Below are positions 15,834-25,177 of a DNA stretch of 64,000 nt, in pieces. Each line of letters begins with the position of its first letter. Positions within the stretch are counted from its first letter, which is position 1. The translations under genes were made by a program, and so were the position numbers. The notes beneath the pieces were generated by a model, which worked only from the letters and a program-made list of their open reading frames with translations, was not told where the DNA came from and did no database searches. This stretch comes from Halosolutus amylolyticus. Lineage in GTDB: Archaea; Halobacteriota; Halobacteria; Halobacteriales; Natrialbaceae. The stretch is from contig NZ_JALIQP010000004.1 in NCBI RefSeq assembly GCF_023566055.1, positions 186,001-250,000 of the forward strand, read 5' to 3'.

Positions 15834-17570
15834 TCAGTCTTGCTTCGCGCCGGGGTTCGTCACGGCACCGTTGGCCGCGGAGTCGAACGTCTGCCCGTAC
15901 TTCGCCAGCACGCCGCTCGTGTAGGCGGGTTCGGGATCGTCGCGCTCCTCGATGCGGCGCTCGATCTCCGCCTCGGAGAGGTCGACTGAGAGTTCGAGCG
16001 CGTCGATGTCGATCGTGACGGTATCGCCGTCCCGGAGCGCGGCGATCGGGCCGCCGACGGCGGCTTCCGGTGCGACGTGGCCGATCGAGAACCCGCGCGT
16101 GGCGCCGGAGAACCGACCGTCGGTGAACAGTGCGACGTCCTCGGCGTGGCCCTGCCCCGCGACGGCGCTCGTGACGCCGAGCATCTCCCGCATGCCGGGC
16201 CCGCCCTGTGGCCCCTCGTTACGGATGGCGATGACGTCGCCGGATTCGACGTGCCCCTCCTGGACGTACTCCATGGCCTTCTCCTCCTCCTCGAAGACCC
16301 GGACGGGGCCCTCGTGATGGAGGTGGTCTTCGCCGGTGATCTTGATGACCGCGCCCTCGGGCGCGAGGTTGCCCGTCAGGATGCGGATGGCACCCCGCTC
16401 GTGGATCGGGTCGTCGACGGTCTCGAGGAAGTCCGCGTCGAGGTCGTCGATCCGCGGCGGGTCGACGCGCTCGATCGCCTCGGCCATCGTCTCGCCGGTG
16501 ACGGTGAGTGCGTCGCCGTGCAGGAGGTCGGCCTCGAGGAGTTCGCGCAGGACGACCGGGACGCCGCCGACCTCGTGGAGGTCGTTCATCACGCGCTCGC
16601 CACCGGGCTGGAGGTCGGCGATCTTCGGCGTGGATCGACTGATCTCGTTGAAGTCCTGGATGTCGAGGTCGACGCCGGCCTCGGCGGCCATCGCCAGCAG
16701 GTGGAGGACGGCGTTGGTCGACCCGCCGACCGCGACCTGCAGGGAGATGGCGTTCTCGAAGGACTTCCGCGAGAGGAAATCCGAGGGACTGCGCTGGTCC
16801 TGGACGGCCTGGACGGCGAGTTCGCCGCTCTCGCGGGCGACCTCGTACCGGTCCTCATCCTCCGCGGGCGGGGACGAGGAGCCGAGCGGCGCGAACCCGA
16901 TCGTCTCTGAGATCGAGGCCATCGTGTTGGCGGTGAACATGCCGCCGCAGGAGCCGGCACCCGGGCAGGCGTTGCGCTCCATCTCGTCGAGTTCGTCCTC
17001 GGACATCTCGCCGTCGGCGACCGCACCGACGCCCTCGAAGACGTTCTGGATGGTGATCTCGCGGCCCCCGTGCTCGCCGGGCATGATCGACCCGCCGTAG
17101 AGGAAGACGCTCGGCAGGTCAGTCCGGATCGCGGCCATCATCATCCCGGGCATGTTCTTGTCGCAGCCGCCGATCGTCACCAGTCCGTCCATGCGCTCGC
17201 CGAACGCGACGAGTTCCACGGAGTCGGCGATGACCTCCCGCGAGATCAGCGAGGCTTTCATCCCCTCGGTCCCCATCGAGATGGCGTCGGAGATAGTGAT
17301 GGTGCCGAACTCGATCGGCATCCCGCCGGCCTCGTCGATGCCGTCGTAGGCGGACCCCGCCACGTCGTCCAGGTGAACGTTACAGGGCGTGATGTCGGCG
17401 GCGGGGTTGGCGACGCCGATCATCGGCGAGGACAGGTCATCGTCGTCGTACCCCATCGCGCGGAACATAGCACGGTGGGGTGCTCGTTCGACCCCTTCCG
17501 TGACCTCGTTGCTCGGCAGTTCCTCGGGTTTGCCCTCCGCGGGCGATCGATCCGTGGGCCGTTGGCTCAT
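15834..17570 (-). CDS. ilvD: Dihydroxy-acid dehydratase
   Basis: The 578-residue protein is a full-length IlvD/Edd-family dehydratase. Iron-sulfur ligands are visible as TPCNVH (Cys63), GGCDKNMPG (Cys136) and [17 protein letters not shown] (Cys202 and Cys208). It converts 2,3-dihydroxy-isovalerate and -methylvalerate to the 2-oxo acids in branched-chain amino acid synthesis. The ATG at 17570 was chosen because the conserved start follows closely and TTTAAG lies about 30 bases upstream. A longer frame to 17630 lacks promoter support. No other ilv gene is adjacent. Confidence 0.95.
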   Translation of the reverse strand: MSQRPTDRSPAEGKPEELPSNEVTEGVERAPHRAMFRAMGYDDDDLSSPMIGVANPAADITPCNVHLDDVAGSAYDGIDEAGGMPIEFGTITISDAISMGTEGMKASLISREVIADSVELVAFGERMDGLVTIGGCDKNMPGMMMAAIRTDLPSVFLYGGSIMPGEHGGREITIQNVFEGVGAVADGEMSEDELDEMERNACPGAGSCGGMFTANTMASISETIGFAPLGSSSPPAEDEDRYEVARESGELAVQAVQDQRSPSDFLSRKSFENAISLQVAVGGSTNAVLHLLAMAAEAGVDLDIQDFNEISRSTPKIADLQPGGERVMNDLHEVGGVPVVLRELLEADLLHGDALTVTGETMAEAIERVDPPRIDDLDADFLETVDDPIHERGAIRILTGNLAPEGAVIKITGEDHLHHEGPVRVFEEEEKAMEYVQEGHVESGDVIAIRNEGPQGGPGMREMLGVTSAVAGQGHAEDVALFTDGRFSGATRGFSIGHVAPEAAVGGPIAALRDGDTVTIDIDALELSVDLSEAEIERRIEERDDPEPAYTSGVLAKYGQTFDSAANGAVTNPGAKQD

Positions 17571-17985
17571 ACCCGGAGGGATGGAACCTCTGCGCTTAAA
17601 GGCCCCGGATACCGTGACCGCCCACGTCAAGCCGCCTCCGAACAGGTTCGGCCGATTCGTCCAGTGGGGTGTGATACTGCCGGACAGAAGTCAAGGGAGA
17701 GAATTCGCCGGACGAGAACGGCGAATTCTCACAATAGTTCTGCCCGACAGTAGAGCGGGGTGGGCCGCCGATCGACGCGTCGGAATCGTCGGCCGCCAGC
17801 GCCCGCACTATACGGTCTGCCGTATCGAGTTCCCCGGAGCAACTGCAGGACGGCCCCGGTTGCGCCGGAACTGACGGACAGGAGTCCGTATGATCCAGAG
17901 CGAAAATTCCACGTTACCCAGACCTTTCGCTATCTTGCAGGAGCCTTTCCCTGACTGGTCACGGAGTACCACGGGACCCAGATCT
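17571..17985. other. Intergenic region between ilvD and a small zinc-type gene
   Basis: About 415 bases with no supported gene. It contains the ilvD promoter, a perfect GAATTCGCCG / CGGCGAATTC inverted pair at 17701-17710 and 17719-17728, and the degraded palindrome at 17810-17892. Confidence 0.55.
17810..17892. repeat. Dispersed double palindrome, degraded copy
   Basis: It has the same order as 21382-21463: ATACGG arm, CCGGAGCAACTGC, then GGTTGCGCCGG, and finally GGAGTCCGTAT. The left-arm sequences have drifted. Confidence 0.6.
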
Positions 17986-18141
17986 ATGTACAAATACTGT
18001 CTCGATTGTGGGTGGCAGGCCAGTTCTGAAGAGGGGTACACGGAACGGGAGGTGTCGAAGGAGGCGATCGAGCACTTCGTCGAGACGGGGCACACGGTCG
18101 AGTCCTTGCGGCTTCCGCCGCCGACGATCCTGGAAAACTGA
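17986..18141 (+). CDS. Small CxxC...HxxxxxH protein, 51 residues
   Basis: The ATG at 17986 starts MYKYCLDCGWQAS. About 18 residues later comes EHFVETGHTVE, giving a likely zinc site from CLDC and two histidines (HFVETGH). The product is short and soluble, ending in a PPPTILEN tail. A longer frame from 17890 would read through part of the degraded palindrome and lacks protein character. It is convergent with the beta-propeller lipoprotein. The function is unknown; it resembles haloarchaeal zinc-finger micro-proteins. Confidence 0.72.
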   Translation: MYKYCLDCGWQASSEEGYTEREVSKEAIEHFVETGHTVESLRLPPPTILEN

Positions 18142-18183
18142 CGATCGTGCCGGCAGGACCGCCGCCCGTCGGGACGGCGGCGA

Positions 18184-19389
18184 TCACGCGTCGCCGGAGA
18201 GTCCGGAGAGGTCGAACTCTCTCTCGATCTCGAACGTTCCGGTCTCGAAGTCGGCGTCGATCGCGACGATCCTCTCGCCGCCGATCACGTCGACGTGGAT
18301 CGTCTCGTCGTCCGGGGTGACGCCGGCGAAGTGCGAGCCGGGTCCGGTATCGAGTTCCGAGACGGTCTCGCGATCGTCGACGGATACGATTCGGGTCGTG
18401 GCGCCGCTGGTGTTCGGAATCACGGCGTATCGGAACTCGGAGTCGAACGCGACCGTGTGCGGGGTATCCTCCTCGCTGTCGCCGAGCGAGCGGTCGGCCA
18501 CGACCGCGAGATCGCCCTCGCCCGCCGGCTCGAGGACGTAGAGGGTCGCCGTGCCCTGGTCGATCGCCCACACCTCGTAGTCGCCGCCGTCGCCGGGGAC
18601 GAGACCGATCCCGTGGAAGTCGCTGGCGTCGTTGCCCGCGTCCGGCTGGACCGTCCCGAGAGGCTCGCGTTCCGCGACGTCGACGACCGCGACGCCGGGT
18701 TCGTCGCCCGCGATGGCGTGGGTCGCCGATTGCGGATTCGGGCCGCGAGTCGTCACGTACGCGTACGCTCCGTCCGGCGCGATCGTCACGGTGTCGGGCG
18801 AGGAAGCGACGGCGTCGATCTCCGCGACGATCTCGTCGGTCCCGGTGTCGATCACGATCGCGTCGTCGGTGTCGCGGTTGACCATCCACAGTTCCTCGGC
18901 GTCCGGCGTGAACGCGACGCCGTGGGCGTCCGCGCCGGCGCTGTCACCGCTCGCGAGCCGTTCGTGGCGCTCCGTGTCGTACACCCACCACTCGCCCGCG
19001 GGTTCGGTTTCGGCGGTATCGGCGACGCCGCCGTTGAGGTACAGTTTGGGCTCCTCGGGGTGGGCGATCGCCCCGTAGTTCGCGGGGACGTCCGGGAACG
19101 CGGTCTCGATCTCGAACGTTTCGACGTCGACCACCAGCACGCCGGCGTCGCCGTAGCCGGGACCGAGCGTCACGTAGGCGTACCGACCGTCCTGCACGTA
19201 GTCGTGACTGATCGGGCCGACGCTGTCGAACCCCATCGTGCCCGGGTCACCGTCCTCGGCGGTCGCGTCGTCGTTGCGGACGTCGTCGCCCTCGTCGCGC
19301 TCGTCACCCTCGTCACCCAGACAGCCAGCGAGCGCGATCGCTCCGCCCGTGGCCTGCAGAACGCGCCGTCGAGGGAGTCGTCCCGTCAC
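18184..19389 (-). CDS. Tat lipoprotein with YncE-like beta-propeller
   Basis: The 401-residue protein has a twin-arginine signal with lipobox: RRRVLQATGG then AIALAGC, Cys23 being the expected lipidation site. An acidic spacer leads to beta-propeller blades with the repeated pattern of a hydrophobic strand, DxxxxEIV and a glycine-rich turn (VLVVDVETFEIETAF, AIVIDTGTDEIVAEI, IVAIDADFETGTFEI). This matches YncE/surface-antigen propellers, which sit outside the cell membrane and bind proteins or metals. A lipoprotein of the P19 type is transcribed divergently at 19530, suggesting a shared surface role. The ligand is not predictable. Confidence 0.85.
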   Translation of the reverse strand: MTGRLPRRRVLQATGGAIALAGCLGDEGDERDEGDDVRNDDATAEDGDPGTMGFDSVGPISHDYVQDGRYAYVTLGPGYGDAGVLVVDVETFEIETAFPDVPANYGAIAHPEEPKLYLNGGVADTAETEPAGEWWVYDTERHERLASGDSAGADAHGVAFTPDAEELWMVNRDTDDAIVIDTGTDEIVAEIDAVASSPDTVTIAPDGAYAYVTTRGPNPQSATHAIAGDEPGVAVVDVAEREPLGTVQPDAGNDASDFHGIGLVPGDGGDYEVWAIDQGTATLYVLEPAGEGDLAVVADRSLGDSEEDTPHTVAFDSEFRYAVIPNTSGATTRIVSVDDRETVSELDTGPGSHFAGVTPDDETIHVDVIGGERIVAIDADFETGTFEIEREFDLSGLSGDA

Positions 19390-19529
19390 GTCCGATCGGT
19401 GGCCGCCGGGCGATCAAAACACCTTCGCTACCGCGGTGACCGGGCGACACGCGGTGGTGATGGCTGCAGGAGATCCGACGGCGATCAGGAGGTATAATGG
19501 CTCGCGGGCCGTACGTACGCGGACGACGA

Positions 19530-20678
19530 ATGAACCGTCGACGAGTGCTGTCCACCGGCGCGGCGATCGGCGTCTCCACCTGTCTGGCCGGGTGTTTCGG
19601 CGGCGACGAGGAGGAATCCGACGCGGAGAACGATCCCGGCGGCGAGCGCGGCGAGGACGCCGATGGCGGCTTCGCGACGATGGCCCGCGTCGAGGACCCG
19701 CCGGACGCGGTCTACCTGCCCTCCCACCGCGACGGGATGATCGGCCTGGAGACGGTGCGGGCCGGCGACGTCGCCATCGCGCCGATGTTGTCGATCCCCC
19801 ACTCCTTCTGGATCTGGCCGGGGCCGGAACGGGTCGATCCCCCGCCGAACGACGCCGTCCACCTGATGGTGTCCGTTCGGGATCCCGAAACCGGGACGGT
19901 GCTCCCGGTCGACGCCAGCGCGGCGATCGAGGTCTCGAAAGACGGGGCAGTCGTCTCGGATAAGCGTCCGTGGACGATGCTCTCGCAGGGGATGGGGTAC
20001 CACCTCGGCGACAACTATCGGATCGAGGGGAACGGGACGTACACGGCGACCGTCTCGCTCGGCCCGATCGCGGACGTCCGCCTGACCGGCGCGTTCGAGG
20101 GCCGGTTCGACGAGCGGGCGACGGCGACGATCGAGTTCGAACTCGACGACGAGCGACGGCAGGAACTCGTCGACCGGAGCGCGTACTTCGACGAGGATCG
20201 CTGGGGCGATCGGGAGGCCGTGTCGCCGATGGGAGACGGCCACGACGGCCACGCGATGCCGTACTCGTCCCTGCCGCCGGCCGACGACCTGCCGGGGACC
20301 CTCCTCGGCGAGCCGACCCACGACGACGGCGTCTACGTGACGACGCTGCTGCCCGCGGGCTCACGGTTCGTCGACGGCGACGAGCGCTACCTCGTCGTCT
20401 CACCCCGGACGCCGTACAATGACTGCGTTCTGCCCCAGCAGTCCCTCTCGATGCGACTCGAACGTGACGGGGAGACGATCGAGGAGGCAGACCTCACGGC
20501 GACCCTCGACGACGAACTGGGGTTTCACTACGGAGCCCCGGTCGCGGAGCCGCGGGCGGGGGACGAACTCGTCGTCTCGGTGGACACGCCGCCGCAGGTC
20601 GCCCGTCACCAGGGGTACGAAACCGCCTTCCGGTCGACGGGCGATCTGTCGATCGAACTCGAGGAGGGGGTGTCGTAA
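19530..20678 (+). CDS. Lipoprotein with P19/Tp34-like iron-transport domain (DUF7350-like)
   Basis: The 382-residue protein begins MNRRRVLSTG with lipobox Cys22 (VSTCLAGC), so it is a Tat-type lipoprotein. The following domain, with VRAGDVAIAPMLSIPHSFWIWPG and a GDGHDGHAMPY motif, resembles the P19/Tp34 family of periplasmic iron-binding proteins, which use Met and His ligands. A second beta-rich domain follows (about 230-380). TATAAT at about 19492 places transcription after the longer possible start at 19497, favouring 19530. The next gene starts with GTG 2 bases after the stop, so they form an operon. The iron role is inferred from fold resemblance. Confidence 0.78.
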   Translation: MNRRRVLSTGAAIGVSTCLAGCFGGDEEESDAENDPGGERGEDADGGFATMARVEDPPDAVYLPSHRDGMIGLETVRAGDVAIAPMLSIPHSFWIWPGPERVDPPPNDAVHLMVSVRDPETGTVLPVDASAAIEVSKDGAVVSDKRPWTMLSQGMGYHLGDNYRIEGNGTYTATVSLGPIADVRLTGAFEGRFDERATATIEFELDDERRQELVDRSAYFDEDRWGDREAVSPMGDGHDGHAMPYSSLPPADDLPGTLLGEPTHDDGVYVTTLLPAGSRFVDGDERYLVVSPRTPYNDCVLPQQSLSMRLERDGETIEEADLTATLDDELGFHYGAPVAEPRAGDELVVSVDTPPQVARHQGYETAFRSTGDLSIELEEGVS

Positions 20679-20680
20679 CC

Positions 20681-21382
20681 GTGAGCCGTACGGCGCGCGC
20701 CCTGTCGATCGCCCTCGTCGTCGTCGTAGTCACAAGCGTCGCGACCGTCGGGTTCGCCGGGATGGGGGGCGCAAGCGACAGCGCGACGATCCTGGAGGTC
20801 GAACCGGAGACGGCCCAGGCGCCCCCGGGCGAGACGATCCACGTCGCGATCCGACTGTACAACGACGGCGGCTACGGAGGGGTCGGCGTCGAACGCGTCG
20901 CGTTCGGGGTCGAGTACGATAGCGACGTCCTGACGATCGACTCGATCACTCGCGGCCCCTGGCTCGAACAGGGCAACGAGACGGAGATCGTCACCGAGGT
21001 CGACGTCGACGAGGCGGCCGGCTACGCCGTCGTCGAGCAGTACCGCGACCCCGTCGCGGGCGGCGCGGCCGGCAACGATCGCGCGGCGACGGTCACGTTC
21101 ACCGTCGCGGAGGACGCCGACGGTGCGAGTTCTCCGGTGAACGTGACGGACGTCGAAACCGAGTTGACCACCGACTGGCCCCAGACCGCGTTCACCCACA
21201 ACGGGAGCGTCTCCGTCGCGGCCGACGGCGACGTCGTCGACGCCTCGCCGCCGGAGCGAACCCTCGATTACGAGGCATCGACCGACGACGGCGGCAGCGA
21301 TTCGATCCCCGGCCTCGGCGTCGTCGCCCCCCTCGTGGCACTCGCCGTACTCGCCGGGATCGCGGCGTTCCGGCGGGACTGA
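20681..21382 (+). CDS. Exported cohesin-domain-like protein with C-terminal membrane anchor
   Basis: The 233-residue protein starts at a GTG 2 bases after the previous stop. It has a Sec-type signal (ALSIALVVVVVTSVATVGFA). It then has a beta-sandwich resembling cohesin domains (SATILEVEPETAQAPPGETIHV ... GVEYDSDVLTIDSI ... TVTFTVAEDA). A Ser/Asp-rich linker follows, then the C-terminal IPGLGVVAPLVALAVLAG with RRD, which looks like a PGF-CTERM-type archaeosortase signal but lacks the strict PGF. It is co-transcribed with the P19-like lipoprotein and is probably a surface partner of it. The binding partner is unknown. Confidence 0.78.
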   Translation: MSRTARALSIALVVVVVTSVATVGFAGMGGASDSATILEVEPETAQAPPGETIHVAIRLYNDGGYGGVGVERVAFGVEYDSDVLTIDSITRGPWLEQGNETEIVTEVDVDEAAGYAVVEQYRDPVAGGAAGNDRAATVTFTVAEDADGASSPVNVTDVETELTTDWPQTAFTHNGSVSVAADGDVVDASPPERTLDYEASTDDGGSDSIPGLGVVAPLVALAVLAGIAAFRRD

Positions 21383-21463
21383 TACGGATTGCTGTAAGTC
21401 ATTTCCGGCGCAACCGCGATCCGGGCGGCGGTTGCGCCGGTACATCGTTACAGCAATCCGTAT
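21382..21463. repeat. Dispersed double palindrome, best copy
   Basis: The outer arms ATACGGATTGCTGTAA (21382-21397) and TTACAGCAATCCGTAT (21448-21463) are perfect complements. The inner arms CCGGCGCAACCGC (21405-21417) and GCGGTTGCGCCGG (21428-21440) are also perfect. It starts at the last base of the upstream gene's stop codon and lies between convergent genes. Related copies are at 44412-44484 and 17810-17892. Confidence 0.9.
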
Positions 21464-21521
21464 GAAGCCGCCGCTCGCGGGGTGTTTTTCTGTTCGCGGA
21501 ACGGATATGCCGATCGGCCGC

Positions 21522-21953
21522 TCATCCGCGCCGCTCGAGAATCCGATCGATGATCAGCCGCGTCGACAGCAGTTCGTCCTCGTCGCCCGGTTCGCGGCCG
21601 CTCGCGCGCTCGACGGTACAGTCGATGCCGCGGCGATCGAGTTCCGCCTCGATCGCGTCGGCGTCGTGGTGCTGGTCGTGCCCCAGCGCGATCACGTCGG
21701 GATCGATCTCCTCGATCGGGACGAAGATGTCCTCTTCGTGGCCGAGGATGGCCTCGTCGACGGCTTCGAGCGCGCCGACGACGTCCCGGCGCTGTGTCGC
21801 CGGGCAGATCGGCGCTTCCTTGTGGTCGACGTTCGCCTTCCGGGCGACGATGACGATCAGTTCGTCGCCCATCGCCGCGGCCTCTTCGAGGTAGTGGACG
21901 TGGCCGGGGTGGAGAATGTCGAAGGTCCCCTGGGCGATCACCGTCCGCGTCAT
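21522..21953 (-). CDS. ribL: Archaeal FAD synthetase (RibL-like)
   Basis: The 143-residue protein is a single nucleotidyltransferase domain of the glycerol-3-phosphate cytidylyltransferase-like family. It has [14 protein letters not shown] at 9-22, [14 protein letters not shown] in the middle, and a C-terminal ISTR-type STRLIIDRI. This size and the family match archaeal RibL, which makes FAD from FMN and ATP. The ATG at 21953 directly precedes the conserved [11 protein letters not shown]. It faces the JAMM gene on the same strand, 52 bases away. Confidence 0.92.
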   Translation of the reverse strand: MTRTVIAQGTFDILHPGHVHYLEEAAAMGDELIVIVARKANVDHKEAPICPATQRRDVVGALEAVDEAILGHEEDIFVPIEEIDPDVIALGHDQHHDADAIEAELDRRGIDCTVERASGREPGDEDELLSTRLIIDRILERRG

Positions 21954-22005
21954 GGCGACGTCCACCTCGCCGTCCCGTGGCCGTTCGGGCCGTCGGTTCT
22001 CACGG

Positions 22006-22503
22006 TCATCCTCGCAGTTCCTCGTCGATGTCCGCCTGTGTGAAATCGAAGAACTCCTCGGTGTCCGGGAGGTCGACGTCGAGGACGTTCAGGGTCGTCG
22101 GCTGACCCTGTGAATCGAAGGCTTTCCAGTTGGTTCGGCGGTAGGGCGCGCCGATGATGACGTGGACGCTTCCCCGGCCGAACGTCTCGAGGTCCGCGCT
22201 GCTCGGTCGGATGACCCCGTTCGGGTGCGAGTGAATGCTCCCGAGCGCCTTCACGTCGTTCGGAATCTGGCTCGTCTTGACGGTCGCGCTCACGCTGTTC
22301 GACTCGGTCCCCGGCACCACGAGAATATCCGTGATGACGAGGCCGTCCCGATCGAGTCCCAGTCTGTCTGCCTCGGTTCCCCGGAGAAACCCCATGTACT
22401 CGTCGGGATGGGTGGCCTCCGAGGACTCGAGGGCGAACTCGAGGGTTTCCTCGGCGATGCCGAGGATCTCGTTCGAGCGAAACAGCGCGTCGAGCAGCCC
22501 CAT
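22006..22503 (-). CDS. JAMM/MPN-domain metalloprotease-like protein
   Basis: The 165-residue protein carries a complete JAMM metal site. Glu35 lies in PDEYMGFL, and [14 protein letters not shown] at 91-104 supplies His91, His93 and Asp104. Such proteins are zinc peptidases; archaeal members remove SAMP or ubiquitin-like conjugates or act in sulfur transfer. TTTAGC about 28 bases upstream supports the start. This one has a longer N-terminal helical lead ([18 protein letters not shown]) than the minimal domain. No SAMP, E1 or sulfur-transfer gene is adjacent, so the substrate is open. Confidence 0.88.
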   Translation of the reverse strand: MGLLDALFRSNEILGIAEETLEFALESSEATHPDEYMGFLRGTEADRLGLDRDGLVITDILVVPGTESNSVSATVKTSQIPNDVKALGSIHSHPNGVIRPSSADLETFGRGSVHVIIGAPYRRTNWKAFDSQGQPTTLNVLDVDLPDTEEFFDFTQADIDEELRG

Positions 22504-22578
22504 GTCCCTACCTGTGGGCTTGCCGTTGCTAAACGTTCCGAAAGGGGACCCCGTCGATCGGGGGTTCGATCGATCGGG

Positions 22579-22983
22579 TCAGGCCCCCTCGCCGTCCTTC
22601 CGGACGATCCCGTCGAACGTGCCGTACAGCACGTCCTCGTCGTCCTCGTTGGTGCAGACGGCGGAGCACTTGAGTTCGTAGTGGCGATCGGTCTCGGTGA
22701 CCCGATCGACCACCATTCGACAGGTGATCGTCTCGCCCGTTCGGACCGGCCTTCGAAACTCGAACTCCATGCTGCGGGCGATGTAGCTCATGTCGCCGCC
22801 GATCTTGGTCGGTAACGTGGCCGTGAGCAACCCCTGGACGATCAGCCGGCCCTCCTCGTCCGGTTCCGTATGAATGGCCTGTTGATCGCCGGAGAGTTCG
22901 CCGAAGTCGCCGACGTCCTCGCGATCGAACGTCCGCTCGTAGATGTACTCGTCACCTTCCGCAGGCGGGGATGAGATGGGCAT
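22579..22983 (-). CDS. MaoC-like hot-dog dehydratase/thioesterase
   Basis: The 134-residue protein has the hot-dog fold signatures of the MaoC family: REDVGDFGELSGDQQAIHTEPDEE with the catalytic Asp-x4-His arrangement (Asp33, His38), and LIVQGLLTATLPTKI. It likely hydrates or dehydrates an acyl-CoA or acts as a small thioesterase in the cytoplasm. GTTACAAG about 33 bases upstream is a possible TATA-like element. It is followed by the JAMM gene on the same strand about 75 bases away. The specific acyl substrate is unknown. Confidence 0.85.
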   Translation of the reverse strand: MPISSPPAEGDEYIYERTFDREDVGDFGELSGDQQAIHTEPDEEGRLIVQGLLTATLPTKIGGDMSYIARSMEFEFRRPVRTGETITCRMVVDRVTETDRHYELKCSAVCTNEDDEDVLYGTFDGIVRKDGEGA

Positions 22984-23151
22984 GCAGGAAGCGTTTCGCC
23001 GGTCGATCTTGTAACTGGCGTGCGAGGAACTCGCAAGATCTGGGCAGTCCGTCGCGATTCGATCGCGGTTCCGCCCGGAAATCCGGCTCGATCGATCGCT
23101 CGTCGCTTCTTGACAAGGGTTATACGCGACCGTCTCAAATTACGGGCCAAG

Positions 23152-25056
23152 ATGACACCCACGCCCGCCGGGAATGCCGGCGCAGACGACGGGGATTCCG
23201 TCGTTTACGATCTCGCGGCAGAGTGTACCGCAGAGGACGTCGAAGGGGACACACCCTATCTCGCCGAAATCAACGGTATCGTCGACTACGGCGTCTTCGT
23301 CGATCTCTCCGAATCCGTCTCCGGACTCGTCCACGAGTCCGTTCTCGAGGGCACCTTCGCCGTCGGCGACGAACTCGTCGTCGAACTCGAGAGCGTTCGC
23401 GACAACGGCGACATGGCGTTCCAGCCGGCCGACGTCGAGGAGTACACGCTCCAGAGCGTCGCCCACGACTACTCCCTGACCGGGACCGATCGGCTCGAGG
23501 CCAACGTCGGCGAGCAGATCCACCTCGAAGGAGAGGTCGTCCAGGTCAAACAGACCGGCGGCCCGACGATCTTCCACGTCGCCGACGAGTACGGCGTCGT
23601 CCCCTGTGCCGCGTTCGAGGAAGCGGGCGTCCGTGCCTACCCGAAAGTCGAGGTCGGTGACATCGTCCGCGTCACCGGCACCCCGGAACACCGCGAGAAC
23701 TCCCTGCAGGTCGAGGTCGACGGCCTCTCGAAACTCGACGGCGAGGACGCCGAGGAGGCCCGCGAACGGCTAGAGACGGCCCTCGAGTCCCGCGCCGAGC
23801 CTCACGACGTCGAACCACTGATCGACTGGCCGGCGTTCGAAAAGCTTCGACCCAACCTCCGCGAGGTCGCGAAACTGCTCCGGCGCACGGTGCTCGAGGG
23901 CCGCCCGATCCGCGTGCGCCACCACGCCGACGGCGACGGCATGTGTGCCGCCGTCCCGGTCCAGATCGCCCTCCAGCGGTTCATCGCCGACGTCCACGAG
24001 GACGACGACGCGCCACGACACCTCATCAAGCGCCTGCCCGCGAAGGCGCCGTTCTACGAGATGGAGGACGCGACGCGGGACCTCAACTTCGCGCTCGAGG
24101 ACCGCGAGAAGCACGGCCAGCAGCTTCCCCTCCTGCTCATGCTCGACAACGGCTCGACCGCCGAGGACGTCCCGGCTTACGAGACGCTGGCTCACTACGA
24201 CATCCCGATCGCCGTCGTCGACCACCACCATCCCGACCCCGATGCGGTCGGCGACCTGCTCGACGCCCACGTCAACCCGTACCTCCACGACGAGGACTAC
24301 CGGATCACGACGGGGATGCTCTGTGTCGAACTCGCGCGGATGATCTACCCCGACCTGACCGACGAACTCCGCCACGTCCCCGCCGTCGCCGGCCTCGCGG
24401 ACCGGTCGAAGGCCGACGCGATGGACGACTACCTCGACCTCGCCGCCGAGGAGGGATTCGACGAGGAGCGACTGAAGGACGTCAGTGAGGCGCTCGACTA
24501 CGCCGCGTTCTGGCTGCGATACAACTCCGGCGACCAGTTGATCGAGGACCTGCTCCACGTCGACAACGGCGACGAGGAACGCCACCGGGAACTCGTCTCC
24601 TTCTTCGCCGATCGCGCCCGCGCGGAAGTCGACGACCAGCTAGACGCCGCGATGGCCCACCTCGAACACGAGGATCTCGACAACGGCGCGCACCTCTACC
24701 GGATCGACGTCGAGAACTTCGCCCACCGCTTTACCTATCCCGCGCCGGGCAAGACCACCGGCGAGATCCACGATCGCAAGATCGAGGAGACCGGCGACCC
24801 GGTGATCACGGTCGGCTACGGGCCGGACTTCGCCGTCCTGCGCAGTGACGGCGTCCGACTCGACATCCCGCAGATGGTCTCGGAACTCGAGGAGGAGGTT
24901 CCGGGCGGAGGCGTCTCCGGCGGCGGCCACCTCGTCGTCGGTTCGATCAAGTTCGTCAAGGGCAAGCGCGAGGAGGTCATCGAGGCGCTGGTCGAGAAGA
25001 TGGAGGACGCCGAGATCGACGAAGAACTCTCGAGTGCGGCCCCGATCGACGACTGA
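23152..25056 (+). CDS. RecJ-like DHH-family phosphoesterase with S1 and OB domains
   Basis: The 634-residue protein starts with an S1 RNA-binding domain (about 35-90; YLAEINGIVDYGVFVDL, VSGLVHESVL). An OB-fold segment follows (about 118-190). The DHH core contains HADGDG at 258-263, LDNGS near 331, and VDHHH at 356-360. A DHHA1 tail has GGGVSGGGH. Archaeal relatives are exonucleases (GAN/RecJ-like) or nanoRNases acting in replication and RNA turnover. The S1 plus OB pair suggests RNA or RNA-DNA substrates. TTATAC about 33 bases upstream supports the start; a frame extension to 23020 lies before that box. The metal-binding residues are intact. Confidence 0.9.
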   Translation: MTPTPAGNAGADDGDSVVYDLAAECTAEDVEGDTPYLAEINGIVDYGVFVDLSESVSGLVHESVLEGTFAVGDELVVELESVRDNGDMAFQPADVEEYTLQSVAHDYSLTGTDRLEANVGEQIHLEGEVVQVKQTGGPTIFHVADEYGVVPCAAFEEAGVRAYPKVEVGDIVRVTGTPEHRENSLQVEVDGLSKLDGEDAEEARERLETALESRAEPHDVEPLIDWPAFEKLRPNLREVAKLLRRTVLEGRPIRVRHHADGDGMCAAVPVQIALQRFIADVHEDDDAPRHLIKRLPAKAPFYEMEDATRDLNFALEDREKHGQQLPLLLMLDNGSTAEDVPAYETLAHYDIPIAVVDHHHPDPDAVGDLLDAHVNPYLHDEDYRITTGMLCVELARMIYPDLTDELRHVPAVAGLADRSKADAMDDYLDLAAEEGFDEERLKDVSEALDYAAFWLRYNSGDQLIEDLLHVDNGDEERHRELVSFFADRARAEVDDQLDAAMAHLEHEDLDNGAHLYRIDVENFAHRFTYPAPGKTTGEIHDRKIEETGDPVITVGYGPDFAVLRSDGVRLDIPQMVSELEEEVPGGGVSGGGHLVVGSIKFVKGKREEVIEALVEKMEDAEIDEELSSAAPIDD

Positions 25057-25177
25057 TCGTCGCCGATCGATCGCGCTCCGCCCGCAAAGCATCGTCTCCT
25101 CTCCGTGATCGACGGCCAGCCGGTGGACCGGGACGAAACGATCGCTTCGTGGCCGGCGGAACACACCAATAGTACAG

